From an uncultured Erysipelotrichaceae bacterium (GTDB lineage: Bacteria > Bacillota_I > Bacilli_A > RFN20 > CAG-826): 64,000 nucleotides of DNA. The stretch lies in NCBI GenBank assembly GCA_902787955.1, contig CADAIJ010000001.1, forward strand, positions 62,001 to 126,000, written 5' to 3'. The notes beneath the pieces were generated by a model. That model saw only the letters and a list, made by a program, of their open reading frames with translations. It made no database searches and was not told the DNA's origin. The stretch's first letter is position 1; every line of letters begins with the position of its first letter. The position numbers were made by a program, and so were the translations under genes. This document shows positions 43,685-52,036 of this stretch, one piece after another.

Positions 43685-45367
43685 ATGCTTGATGCAACAC
43701 AATTCATGGAGGCCTTAAACGAACTCGAACATCAAAAAGGCATCGCTAAAGAGGACATTATCGCCGCTTTAAAAGAAGCTTTACGTAAGGCCTACACCAA
43801 ATCTCTTCAAGGTGGAGATGACGCTTTAGTAGAAGTTGAAATCACTGATGAATACATCAATATTAAACGCTTCAAAAACATTGTTGACGAAGTCACTGAT
43901 GACTATATTGAAATTTCATTAGAAGATGCTGAAGCTGTTATCGCTGCTCAAAAGAAATCCAAAGCCAAAGTAAAACCATTCTCCATTAATAAAGAAAAGA
44001 CTTTATTTATTGAAGAAGTCCCAGTGGAACAATTAACCCGCTTTATGGCTATGACTGTTAAATCAGTTTTAAGACAAAAACTTGCTGAAGCTGAAAAAGT
44101 CGCTTTATACCAAGCTCATAAAGATAAAGTAGGGGAAATGATTTCCGGTTTAGTCGAAAAATGCGATGATTATGGCGCAATGGTTAACATTGGTAGAACC
44201 ACCATCTTCCTTTCTAGAAAGGAACTCATTGGTGATGAAACCTTTAACCCAGGCGATCCAATCAGAATGTATGTCGCTAACGTTAATTCCTCTAACGAAA
44301 AAGGTCCACAAATCAGAGTCACCCGTAGTGATGCTGGTTATTTAAAGAAATTATTCGAAGAGAGTGTTAGAGATATCTATGATGGTACTGTTATCATCAA
44401 AAATATCGCTCGTGACGCTGGTACTCGTTCCAAAGTCGCGGTCTATTCTAATGATCCAAACGTTGATCCTTGCTCTGCTTGTATCGGCGTTTCTGGTCAA
44501 ACAATCCAAAACATTCTCTCTAACTTAGGAAACGCTCGTGAAAAAGAGAAAGTCGATATCATTAGATATAGCACAAACGATGCTATCTATATTATCGATG
44601 CTTTAAAACCTGCAACCGTTGAAGCGATTCATATTGATAAAGAAGATAAATCCGCTATCGTTATCGTTCCAGATGGCCAACTCTCTTTAGCGATTGGTCG
44701 TAAAGGCGCTAACGCCCGTGTAGCATGTCACTTAACTGGTTATGAAATTACCATTAAAGAAGCTCACGAAAAAGAAGAAATCGAAGACGATCTCGATATC
44801 AAGTTCTTAAGCGTTGACGAAGTCAAAGAAGAAGAAAATAAACGTGAACAAGTTGAAAAATACGAACGTTATCTTGCTCAACTTAAAGAAGCTCGCGCTA
44901 AAGAACTCGAAGCTACTGAACAAACTGGTGGTATTGAAAAAGGTAAACCAATGAAGATTACCGATGAAGATATCAAAGAAGATGAACCAGTTAAAGAAGA
45001 AGCTCCAGTTAGCGAAGAAGTTAAAGAAGAAGTTAAACCAGTCGAACAACCAGTCATTAAAGATGAACCAAAAGTTGTTAAGACTACAACCACTCTTGAA
45101 TCTTTAGAAAAATCTCTTGAAGAAACTAAGAAGAAAGAAACCTTCAAAGCTACTAAGAAAACTTCTAGACGTCCAAAGACAATCACTGAAGAAGAAGTGG
45201 CCCACGAAGATAAAGTTGAAGAAACCAAACAACCTCTTCCACAAATGGATATCTACACTAAAGAAGAACTCGAACAAATTGAAAACGAGGAACTTTATGA
45301 AGATTATGAAGAAGAGGAAGATATCGATTACGACGAATACGATTCATATTACGATGATGAACAATAG
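43685..45367 (+). CDS. nusA: Transcription elongation factor NusA with long acidic tail
   Basis: NusA binds RNA polymerase and modulates pausing and termination. It has an N-terminal polymerase-binding domain (1-130), an S1 domain (about 140-205, with I-G-R-T-T-I-F-L-S), and two KH domains (including I-S-G-Q-T-I-Q-N-I and the A-I-G-R-K-G-A-N-A-R-V-A motif). After residue 365 comes a 190-residue Glu/Lys-rich, disordered tail ending E-E-E-D-I-D-Y-D-E-Y-D-S-Y-Y-D-D, making the protein 560 aa against about 370 in B. subtilis. Confidence 0.96.
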   Translation: MLDATQFMEALNELEHQKGIAKEDIIAALKEALRKAYTKSLQGGDDALVEVEITDEYINIKRFKNIVDEVTDDYIEISLEDAEAVIAAQKKSKAKVKPFSINKEKTLFIEEVPVEQLTRFMAMTVKSVLRQKLAEAEKVALYQAHKDKVGEMISGLVEKCDDYGAMVNIGRTTIFLSRKELIGDETFNPGDPIRMYVANVNSSNEKGPQIRVTRSDAGYLKKLFEESVRDIYDGTVIIKNIARDAGTRSKVAVYSNDPNVDPCSACIGVSGQTIQNILSNLGNAREKEKVDIIRYSTNDAIYIIDALKPATVEAIHIDKEDKSAIVIVPDGQLSLAIGRKGANARVACHLTGYEITIKEAHEKEEIEDDLDIKFLSVDEVKEEENKREQVEKYERYLAQLKEARAKELEATEQTGGIEKGKPMKITDEDIKEDEPVKEEAPVSEEVKEEVKPVEQPVIKDEPKVVKTTTTLESLEKSLEETKKKETFKATKKTSRRPKTITEEEVAHEDKVEETKQPLPQMDIYTKEELEQIENEELYEDYEEEEDIDYDEYDSYYDDEQ

Positions 45368-45396
45368 TTTGTCGTAACAAAGAAAGAACACAATAT

Positions 45397-45660
45397 ATGA
45401 AGAAGATTACACTTAGAAAATGCTTAGCCACAAATACGATGCTTCCTAAGGAAGATCTTCTTCGTGTTGTTAAATCTAAAGAGGGTAATATCTTCGTGGA
45501 TTTAACATCAAAAGCAAATGGTAGAGGAGCTTATATCTCAAAGACGATGGATGCTTTAACTCTCGCTAAAAAGAAAAAAGTATTCGAAAGAGCCTTTGAA
45601 TGTGAAGTTCCCGAAAGCTTATATATTGAAATTGAAGAAATTATTAAGAAAGGAGTTTAA
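45397..45660 (+). CDS. ylxR: YlxR-family RNA-binding protein
   Basis: YlxR (RnpM) is a small RNA-binding protein encoded in nusA-infB operons. The 87-aa protein has the family core L-R-K-C-L-A-T-N-T-M-L-P-K-E-D-L-L-R-V-V, then D-L-T-S-K-A-N-G-R-G-A-Y-I-S. The usual next gene, ylxQ (an L7Ae-like protein), is missing: infB follows after five bases. Confidence 0.92.
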   Translation: MKKITLRKCLATNTMLPKEDLLRVVKSKEGNIFVDLTSKANGRGAYISKTMDALTLAKKKKVFERAFECEVPESLYIEIEEIIKKGV

Positions 45661-45665
45661 CTATT

Positions 45666-47498
45666 ATGGCTAAATTTAATAAAAACGATAATAGAAGAAG
45701 TAATATTCCTTCCTCAAATAGTAGTAACAAAAAAGAAGGCCCTAAAGTATCTAATGGTGTCTTTGTCTATAACAAAGAAATGACTTTAGGTGAACTCTCT
45801 AAACAATTAAATATTCCCGCAAGTAACATCATCAAATTCCTCTTTATGAATAAGAAGATGGTGACCATTAACCAAACTCTTGATGATGATACAATCGGGG
45901 AAATCTGCCTTGAATTCGGTTACGACTTTAAGAAAGAAAAGATTGTTAGCGAAGAAAACTTCGAAGAACTCGACATTGTCGATAAACCAGAAGATTTACT
46001 TCCACGTCCTCCAGTTGTCACGATCATGGGTCACGTTGACCATGGTAAAACAACCTTAATTGACGCAATCCGTAATTCCAACCTTGTCGCTAAAGAAGTA
46101 GGGGGTATCTCCCAAGCTATCGGTGCTTATCAAAAAGAAATCGATGGTCAAAAGATTACCTTCTTAGACACTCCAGGACACGAAGCATTCACTGCAATGC
46201 GTTCTAGAGGTGCTTCTGTTACCGATATTGTTGTCTTAGTTGTCGCCGCGGATGACGGAGTCATGCCTCAAACAATTGAAGCTATTGACCACGCTAAAGC
46301 GGCTAATGTCCCAATCATTGTCGCTGTTAATAAGATCGATAAAGAAGGGGCTAATACTGAGAAGATTCGTAACGAACTCATGGCCTATGATATCATCCCA
46401 GAAGAATATGGTGGTGACACTATCTTCTGCGATATCTCTGCCAAAAAACAAATTGGTATTAAGCAATTACTCGAAGCAATTCTTGTAACCGCTGAAATCC
46501 TTGAACTTAAAGCAAATCCAAATCGTTTTGCGATTGGTACAGTTATTGAAGCTAACCTTGATAAAGGTGAAGGTCCAAAGGCTACCCTTTTAGTCCAAAA
46601 TGGTACTTTATCATTCCAAGACTACGTTGTCGTGGGTACTGCTTATGGTAAAATTAGACGTATGTCTAACGAACATAGAGCGACCTTAAAAGTAGCAACT
46701 CCATCCACTCCAGTAAGTGTTATTGGTTTAAGTGAAGTTCCTAATGCTGGCGATAAATTTATGGCTTTCCCAACTGAAAGACAAGCTAGAGATATTGCCT
46801 TCAAACGTGCTTTAGCGAAGAAAGAGGAAACTCAAAACGCGACAAGTGCTCGCTCCCTTGATGACTTATATAACCGTATTCATGAAGGTGAAGTTCAAGA
46901 TATCAATGTTATCTTAAAATGTGACACTAACGGATCTGCTGAAGCGATTAAGGCTTCATTAGAGAAGTTATCCAACGACCAAGTTCACATTAAAGTTATC
47001 CATGCTAGTGCAGGTGCTATCACTGAAAGTGATATTATGCTTGCTAGTGCAGGTAACGCTATTATTTATGGTTTCAATGTCAGACCATCTAGCATGATTA
47101 GTCAAAAGGCTGAACAAGAGAAAGTTGAAATTAGACTTTATCAAATCATCTATGACTTATTAAACGAGATGCAAGATGCGATGAAAGGTATGCTTAAGAA
47201 AGAAAAAGTCGAACAAGTTACCGGACAAGCTGAAGTTAGAACCACGATTAAGATTTCTAAAGTTGGAACAATCGCTGGCTGCTATATTACAAGTGGCACC
47301 ATTAAAGCGAATTCCATGATTAGATTACTCCGTAATGGGGTAATTACCTATACTGGTAAGATTGCTTCCTTAAAGAGATTTAAAGACGACGCGAAAGAAG
47401 TTAGAGAAGGTTTCGAATGTGGTATTAGCATCGAAAACTTCAATGATATTAAAGAAATGGACATTATTGAAGGTTACGAAATGGTGGAGAAAGCCTAA
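45666..47498 (+). CDS. infB: Translation initiation factor IF-2
   Basis: IF-2 places initiator tRNA on the ribosome. The G domain has G-H-V-D-H-G-K-T-T (G1), [18 protein letters not shown] (G3) and N-K-I-D-K (G4), followed by domains II to IV with the fMet-tRNA-binding C-terminus. The protein is short (610 aa), with a minimal Asn/Ser-rich N-terminal extension. It overlaps rbfA by one base. Confidence 0.98.
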   Translation: MAKFNKNDNRRSNIPSSNSSNKKEGPKVSNGVFVYNKEMTLGELSKQLNIPASNIIKFLFMNKKMVTINQTLDDDTIGEICLEFGYDFKKEKIVSEENFEELDIVDKPEDLLPRPPVVTIMGHVDHGKTTLIDAIRNSNLVAKEVGGISQAIGAYQKEIDGQKITFLDTPGHEAFTAMRSRGASVTDIVVLVVAADDGVMPQTIEAIDHAKAANVPIIVAVNKIDKEGANTEKIRNELMAYDIIPEEYGGDTIFCDISAKKQIGIKQLLEAILVTAEILELKANPNRFAIGTVIEANLDKGEGPKATLLVQNGTLSFQDYVVVGTAYGKIRRMSNEHRATLKVATPSTPVSVIGLSEVPNAGDKFMAFPTERQARDIAFKRALAKKEETQNATSARSLDDLYNRIHEGEVQDINVILKCDTNGSAEAIKASLEKLSNDQVHIKVIHASAGAITESDIMLASAGNAIIYGFNVRPSSMISQKAEQEKVEIRLYQIIYDLLNEMQDAMKGMLKKEKVEQVTGQAEVRTTIKISKVGTIAGCYITSGTIKANSMIRLLRNGVITYTGKIASLKRFKDDAKEVREGFECGISIENFNDIKEMDIIEGYEMVEKA

Positions 47499-47830
47499 TG
47501 GCGGATCGCACCCAAAGAATTCAATCAGTTATCGGTAAAAACATAACTGAAATCATCCAATTCGAAGTCAAAAATCCTCATATTGGATTTGTAACTATTC
47601 AAGAAGTCAAAGTATCCACTGATTTCTCTTACGCAAAAGTCTATGTTTCCTTCCTTGGAAGCAAAAATCCTCAAGAAAACTTACAAGCATTAAATAAATG
47701 CAAAGGGTTTATTCGTTCCTCCTTAGCGAAAAAACTCGATATTCGTAAAACACCTGAAATTACATTTGTTCTTGATGATTCATATGAAAAAGCTGAACAT
47801 CTTGAAGAATTAATTAAGAAAGGTTTATAA
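47498..47830 (+). CDS. rbfA: Ribosome-binding factor A
   Basis: RbfA is a 30S maturation factor. The 110-aa protein has R-T-Q-R-I-Q-S-V-I near the start, V-T-I-Q-E-V-K-V-S-T-D-F-S-Y-A-K-V-Y-V-S and the C-terminal T-P-E-I-T-F-V-L-D-D-S core of the KH-like fold. It is the last gene of the operon; truB, its usual neighbour, is absent here. Confidence 0.94.
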   Translation: MADRTQRIQSVIGKNITEIIQFEVKNPHIGFVTIQEVKVSTDFSYAKVYVSFLGSKNPQENLQALNKCKGFIRSSLAKKLDIRKTPEITFVLDDSYEKAEHLEELIKKGL

Positions 47831-47835
47831 AACTT

Positions 47836-47863
47836 AGAAGCTCAGAAATGGGCTTCTTTTTTT
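47836..47863 (+). terminator. Terminator of the rimP-rbfA operon
   Basis: AGAAGCTC pairs with GGGCTTCT (one G-U) around AGAAAT, followed by seven Ts. Confidence 0.88.
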
Positions 47864-47867
47864 CATA

Positions 47868-47912
47868 AGAAATCGGCTCTTTGGGAATTTTTATCCCATT
47901 AGAAGGATTTCT
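47868..47912. repeat. Dispersed palindromic repeat, copy E
   Basis: The outer stem AGAAATC (47868-47874) pairs with GATTTCT (47906-47912), enclosing TGGGA...TCCCA (47882-47898). TCGGCTCTTTGGGA is shared with copy F. Confidence 0.75.
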
Positions 47913-47993
47913 GATAGTTGTTTAATAAAAAAATTGAATTAACTAAAAATGAAAAATATAATGTTTACATCATATAGAAGGAGATATAAGTAT

Positions 47994-48377
47994 ATGAAAT
48001 CAATTAAAACTTTAACTTTACTTATGGCCTCTACACTAGTCTTAGGTAGCTGCCAAGCCAAAGTCGATCCAAATGGTGTTAAAACAAAACTTACAGATTT
48101 AAAGTATAGCGTCTCTCTTTACGCTGCTTCTGATGCGCCAAAAGGACTTCCATTAGAAGGTTTCGAACATTATTTAACCGCTACAAAAGTTTCAAATGCC
48201 GATGGCGCCATTATGCTTAATGCATATTTCTTTGTTGATATTGAAACTGCAAACAAAATGTGGGATGCTGCTGCATCTAAATTAGTCAGTGAAACATTAA
48301 AGACTGGCGTTCATAACAACGTTGTTTTTGTTGGCCATGAACAAGCTGTTAAAGACGCTGGCTTTAGCGCTTTCTAA
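47994..48377 (+). CDS. Small lipoprotein of unknown function, paralogue 1
   Basis: The start at 47994 follows AGAAGGAG and gives a clean lipoprotein signal (lipobox L-G-S-C); the longer in-frame ATG at 47949 would add a basic stretch before it. The mature part shares a pattern with the next gene: L-x-Y-S-V, E-G-F-E-H-Y-L, A-Y-F-F-V-D-I-E-T-A-N-K-M-W-D-A, and N-V-V-F-V-G-H-E-Q-A-V at the end. It has no known domain. It should be displayed outside the membrane. Confidence 0.75.
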   Translation: MKSIKTLTLLMASTLVLGSCQAKVDPNGVKTKLTDLKYSVSLYAASDAPKGLPLEGFEHYLTATKVSNADGAIMLNAYFFVDIETANKMWDAAASKLVSETLKTGVHNNVVFVGHEQAVKDAGFSAF

Positions 48378-48413
48378 TTATAAATAATTAAAATTTTAAG
48401 GGGGGGAATCTTA

Positions 48414-48827
48414 GTGAACTTAATTAGAACATTTTCATTCGCACTTGCATCTACAATGCTTCTTGCTTCTTGCGGATCAACAAGCGATGTTCTTGAATGC
48501 GAGAAAAGATTAACTAAAGAAGGTTATAGCGTTCAATACAAGTCTGATAGAGATTACGGTGGTCCTGCCACAGGTGCTGAAGGCTTCAAATATTATTTAA
48601 AAGCTGGGAAGATTTATATTGATGTTTCAGGAGAATCTTCAACCGAATTATTATTTGCTTGGTTCTTTGATAATGAGGAGCACGCTAAGGCGTGGTGGGA
48701 TGCAAAATCCGCTGACGCCATTAAATCGGTAGCAATTCCTGAAGGAGCAGTTTCTGGACAACACAAACAATTCTGTTATGTTGGAACAGAAAACGCTGTT
48801 ATCGCTTCTCAGCTATCTACACTTTAA
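48414..48827 (+). CDS. Small lipoprotein of unknown function, paralogue 2
   Basis: The start is GTG after GGGGGGAATCTTA. The lipoprotein signal has lipobox L-A-S-C. It parallels the preceding protein: Y-S-V-Q-Y, E-G-F-K-Y-Y-L-K-A, W-F-F-D-N-E-E-H-A-K-A-W-W-D-A, and F-C-Y-V-G-T-E-N-A-V. The pair is probably an old tandem duplication. Its 3' end overlaps the convergent gene at 48824 by four bases. Confidence 0.75.
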   Translation: MNLIRTFSFALASTMLLASCGSTSDVLECEKRLTKEGYSVQYKSDRDYGGPATGAEGFKYYLKAGKIYIDVSGESSTELLFAWFFDNEEHAKAWWDAKSADAIKSVAIPEGAVSGQHKQFCYVGTENAVIASQLSTL

Positions 48828-50101
48828 TTAATTATCTTTCTTAAACCTTTGGGGTAGTAATTCTTACTTACCCCTTTTTTATTGCTCATATAGCCAATTG
48901 TTAAGCCGTTATAAGTAGGGAAGATGTGTTCTAAGTCTGAATTAACTTTAATTGGTTCACCTTTAATAAATTTAAGAGTATCTTCTCTTGAAATATTGAG
49001 ACAATTTTTCCCAAAGAGTTGAGTTCTTGCGTAATGATGTTCATATTTTAAATCGTTTTTGCCTTCGTAAGCGGTGGACACAAATGTTCCAGGACGGATA
49101 GCGTATTTCATTATCTCATCTTTAAATAGGTGATTAACTTTATATGTTTCAATAACGCGTTTTCCACCTTTGGATTTATTCTCTTTCGTAATTATTAGAG
49201 GCTCTAATTCTTTATTAACTAAAACACCATCTTTTCTAAACATGGCGATATATTGACCTTCGCCATCATTAATTGAAGGGAAAAGATGAATTGTTTCTTT
49301 ATAAGAAGGGTCTCGATACCCCTTTATATTATTATTTATATTAATAAGGTGAACATCCTTGTGATTATTTAACGCATATTCTACGATTTCTTCATCTTCT
49401 TCGTATGAATATGAGCAGGTTGAATAGATTAATGTTCCGCCTTCCTTAAGCATATAAATAGCCATATCAATTAATTCTTTTTGGATGATGCTATTTTTAA
49501 TAACTTTCTCATAAGTCCAGTCTTTAATCATCTTTTCATCTTTTCTAAACATTCCACTTCCTGAGCAAGGAGCGTCGAGGATGATTTTAGAAAAATAATT
49601 AGGAAGATTCTTATAGATTCTCTTAAAGTCTAAAGAAGTAACTGTAACATTATCTAAGCCCATTCTTTCAACATTACTTAACAAAGTTAAAGCACGCGAA
49701 AATGAGAGATCATTTGCTAAAATTTGGCCTTTATTTTGAAGCGCTAAAGAGGCTTGAACAAGCTTTCCTCCAGGAGCGGAACACATATCAAGAATTAAAT
49801 CGTTTTCATCAATAGGTAGAAGGGAAGAAACAATCATCGCGGACGGATCTTGAATATAAACTCCACCGAGCTCATGGATTAATGATATTCCAAAATTATA
49901 ATCGTCTTTATCATAAAAATAGCCATGCTCGACATATGGGTGAGGTTTAACAAAAGGGAATTCTTTTAAAAATTCTTCATCTTTGATTTTCAGATAATTC
50001 AAAAACAAACCCTTCTGTTCTTTTTTATTAAAAGAATCAATGAGGCTAGTAATAGTCTTCTCATCAAGATATTTTTGAAGATGTTCTTTAAATTTTTCCA
50101 T
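48824..50101 (-). CDS. RsmB/RsmF-type rRNA cytosine-5 methyltransferase
   Basis: This NOL1/NOP2/Sun-family enzyme methylates a cytosine in 16S rRNA. It has the SAM site L-D-M-C-S-A-P-G-G-K-L, the catalytic D-A-P-C-S-G-S-G and Y-S-T-C-S cysteines, and an RsmF-like C-terminal PUA-type part, so it resembles YebU/RsmF. I set the start at ATG 50101; a TTG at 50116 overlaps the -10 TATAAT at 50116-50121. A 23-base stretch at 48996-49018 inside the gene is identical to an intergenic repeat and encodes Q-L-F-G-K-N-C-L-N. Confidence 0.9.
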   Translation of the reverse strand: MEKFKEHLQKYLDEKTITSLIDSFNKKEQKGLFLNYLKIKDEEFLKEFPFVKPHPYVEHGYFYDKDDYNFGISLIHELGGVYIQDPSAMIVSSLLPIDENDLILDMCSAPGGKLVQASLALQNKGQILANDLSFSRALTLLSNVERMGLDNVTVTSLDFKRIYKNLPNYFSKIILDAPCSGSGMFRKDEKMIKDWTYEKVIKNSIIQKELIDMAIYMLKEGGTLIYSTCSYSYEEDEEIVEYALNNHKDVHLININNNIKGYRDPSYKETIHLFPSINDGEGQYIAMFRKDGVLVNKELEPLIITKENKSKGGKRVIETYKVNHLFKDEIMKYAIRPGTFVSTAYEGKNDLKYEHHYARTQLFGKNCLNISREDTLKFIKGEPIKVNSDLEHIFPTYNGLTIGYMSNKKGVSKNYYPKGLRKIIN

Positions 50102-50157
50102 ATAATTTCGGTTCAATTATAAAATAATTATTCGTCCACTTCTATGCAAATTTCATA

Positions 50158-50195
50158 TAGGAAGTCGGCTCTTTGGGAAAAATTGTCTCAAATAT
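50158..50195. repeat. Dispersed palindromic repeat, copy F
   Basis: It carries the same 23-base core as copy D and the copy inside the methyltransferase gene (50169-50191), with TCGGCT before it as in copy E. It lies in the divergent region between the methyltransferase gene and pdp. Confidence 0.8.
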
Positions 50196-50239
50196 GCAAA
50201 ATGAGAGTGAAACTTATTTAATAAAATAAGAAAAGTTGT

Positions 50240-50245
50240 TATAAT
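50240..50245 (+). promoter_or_regulatory. -10 box for the pdp operon
   Basis: TATAAT, about 35 bases before the ATG. Unlike many genes here, a good ribosome site (ATGAGGAGG) follows. Confidence 0.6.
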
Positions 50246-50279
50246 TTAATATTCTATCTAATGAGGAGGAAGTTCATTT

Positions 50280-51581
50280 ATGCGAATGGTAGATATAATT
50301 GTCAAAAAAAGAGAAGGTAAAGAATTAACAGATAAAGAGATTAAGTTTTTTGTTAACGGATACGTTAATGGCTCAATCCCTGATTATCAAATTTCAGCTT
50401 TATTTATGGCGATTGTCTTCCAAGGCATGACTAACCGTGAAATCGTTACTCTTACAGAGACAATGAGAGTTTCTGGAGATATCGTTGACTTAAGTGATAT
50501 TAAAGGTATCAAAGTTGATAAGCATTCCACTGGTGGTGTCGGTGATAAAACTTCCTTAGCAGTCGGCCCTATGGTTGCTGCTTGCGGTGTTAAAGTCGCA
50601 AAAATGTCCGGTCGTGGTTTAGGTCATACCGGAGGTACATTAGATAAACTCGAATCCATTCCAGGTTTAAATGTCTTTGAATCAGTTGAACAATTCAAGA
50701 AACAGATGAACGATATCGGTTTAGCGATTATCGGCCAAACTGGAACTTTAGTTCCTGCTGATAAAAAGATGTACGCCTTAAGAGACGTTACAGGTACTGT
50801 TGAATCCTTACCTCTTATCGCTGCCTCAATTATGTCTAAAAAGCTCGCTAGTGGTAGTGATTGCATCTTACTCGATGTTAAATTCGGTAATGGTGCTTTC
50901 ATGAAAACATACGATGACGCTTTAAAACTTGCTCATACAATGGTGGATATCGGTAAATCTTTAGGCAAAGATACCCGTGCGGTTTTAACCGATATGAGTC
51001 AACCTTTAGGTCTTGCTGTTGGTAACTCCTTAGAAGTTAAAGAAGCGATTGATACCCTTAAGGGTAGAGGTCCAAAAGACTTCGTTGATATCTGTCTCCA
51101 TTCTGGTGCAATTATGCTTGAACAAGCTAAAGTTGTAAGTTCAGAAGAAGAAGGTATTGAAATGCTTAAGAAAGTTATCGCTGATGGTAGTGCCTTCCAA
51201 AAACTTCGTGAACTTGTCATCGCTCAAGGTGGAGATGTTTCTTATATCGACCATCCAGAGAAATTTGAAGTTAGTAAAAATATCATTGAAGTTAAAGCCA
51301 CTAAACCTGGTTATGTTAAACAAATCGTCGCTCTTGAAATTGGCGAAAGCGCAATGCGCTTAGGTGCAGGTAGAGAAACATTTGACGATATTATCGATAT
51401 GTCTGCAGGTATTGTTTTAGGTAAGAAAGTAGGGGATAAAGTTAACGTCGATGATACTTTATGCACTATCTACACCAATAAAGACAATATCGAAGAAGTT
51501 GTTAGAGATATTGAATCAGCATTCGTTATCGTTGATGAATTTGTTAAAACTCCTCCAACTGTTCACGCTTACGTTAAATAA
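50280..51581 (+). CDS. pdp: Pyrimidine-nucleoside phosphorylase
   Basis: This enzyme splits uridine and thymidine with phosphate. It has K-H-S-T-G-G-V-G-D-K-T-S (phosphate site), K-M-S-G-R-G-L-G-H-T-G-G-T-L-D-K-L, and D-V-K-F-G-N-G-A-F-M-K, then a C-terminal domain with G-A-G-R-E. The length (433 aa) is normal. GAGGAGG precedes the ATG. With deoD and cdd it serves nucleoside salvage. Confidence 0.96.
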   Translation: MRMVDIIVKKREGKELTDKEIKFFVNGYVNGSIPDYQISALFMAIVFQGMTNREIVTLTETMRVSGDIVDLSDIKGIKVDKHSTGGVGDKTSLAVGPMVAACGVKVAKMSGRGLGHTGGTLDKLESIPGLNVFESVEQFKKQMNDIGLAIIGQTGTLVPADKKMYALRDVTGTVESLPLIAASIMSKKLASGSDCILLDVKFGNGAFMKTYDDALKLAHTMVDIGKSLGKDTRAVLTDMSQPLGLAVGNSLEVKEAIDTLKGRGPKDFVDICLHSGAIMLEQAKVVSSEEEGIEMLKKVIADGSAFQKLRELVIAQGGDVSYIDHPEKFEVSKNIIEVKATKPGYVKQIVALEIGESAMRLGAGRETFDDIIDMSAGIVLGKKVGDKVNVDDTLCTIYTNKDNIEEVVRDIESAFVIVDEFVKTPPTVHAYVK

Positions 51582-51583
51582 AA

Positions 51584-52036
51584 ATGAGAATTATCACCCA
51601 AAACGCAATTGATGCAAAACTTATAATTGATAATGAACTTAAAGGTGAGATCAAAAAAGGTCTTCTCCTTTTAGTGTCTTTTACAAATGGTGATAATAAA
51701 GAAACCGTCGATAAGATGGTAAATAAACTTTTATCCTTAAGGATATTCCCTGATGAAAATGGGAAAACAAACTTATCCTTAAACGATATTAATGGTGAAT
51801 TAATGTCAATCTCCCAGTTCACTTTATACGCTAATGTGAAAGAGGGGAGAAGGCCTTCCTTCACGGATTGTATGAGACCTGATGAAGCTAAAGAATTATA
51901 TCTTTATTTCAATACAAAACTTCATGAATCTAATCTACATATTGTAGAAGGTGTCTTCGGTGCAGATATGAAACTAGATTTTACAAATGATGGCCCATTC
52001 ACTTTGATTTTAGATAGTAGGGAAATTATTAAATGA
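51584..52036 (+). CDS. dtd: D-aminoacyl-tRNA deacylase
   Basis: Dtd removes mischarged D-amino acids from tRNA. The 150-aa protein has S-Q-F-T-L-Y-A-N-V-K-E-G-R-R-P-S-F (the catalytic S-Q-x-T motif) and N-D-G-P-F-T-L (the usual N-x-G-P-V/F-T motif). It begins two bases after pdp and overlaps mnmA by four bases, so the three are co-transcribed. Confidence 0.95.
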   Translation: MRIITQNAIDAKLIIDNELKGEIKKGLLLLVSFTNGDNKETVDKMVNKLLSLRIFPDENGKTNLSLNDINGELMSISQFTLYANVKEGRRPSFTDCMRPDEAKELYLYFNTKLHESNLHIVEGVFGADMKLDFTNDGPFTLILDSREIIK

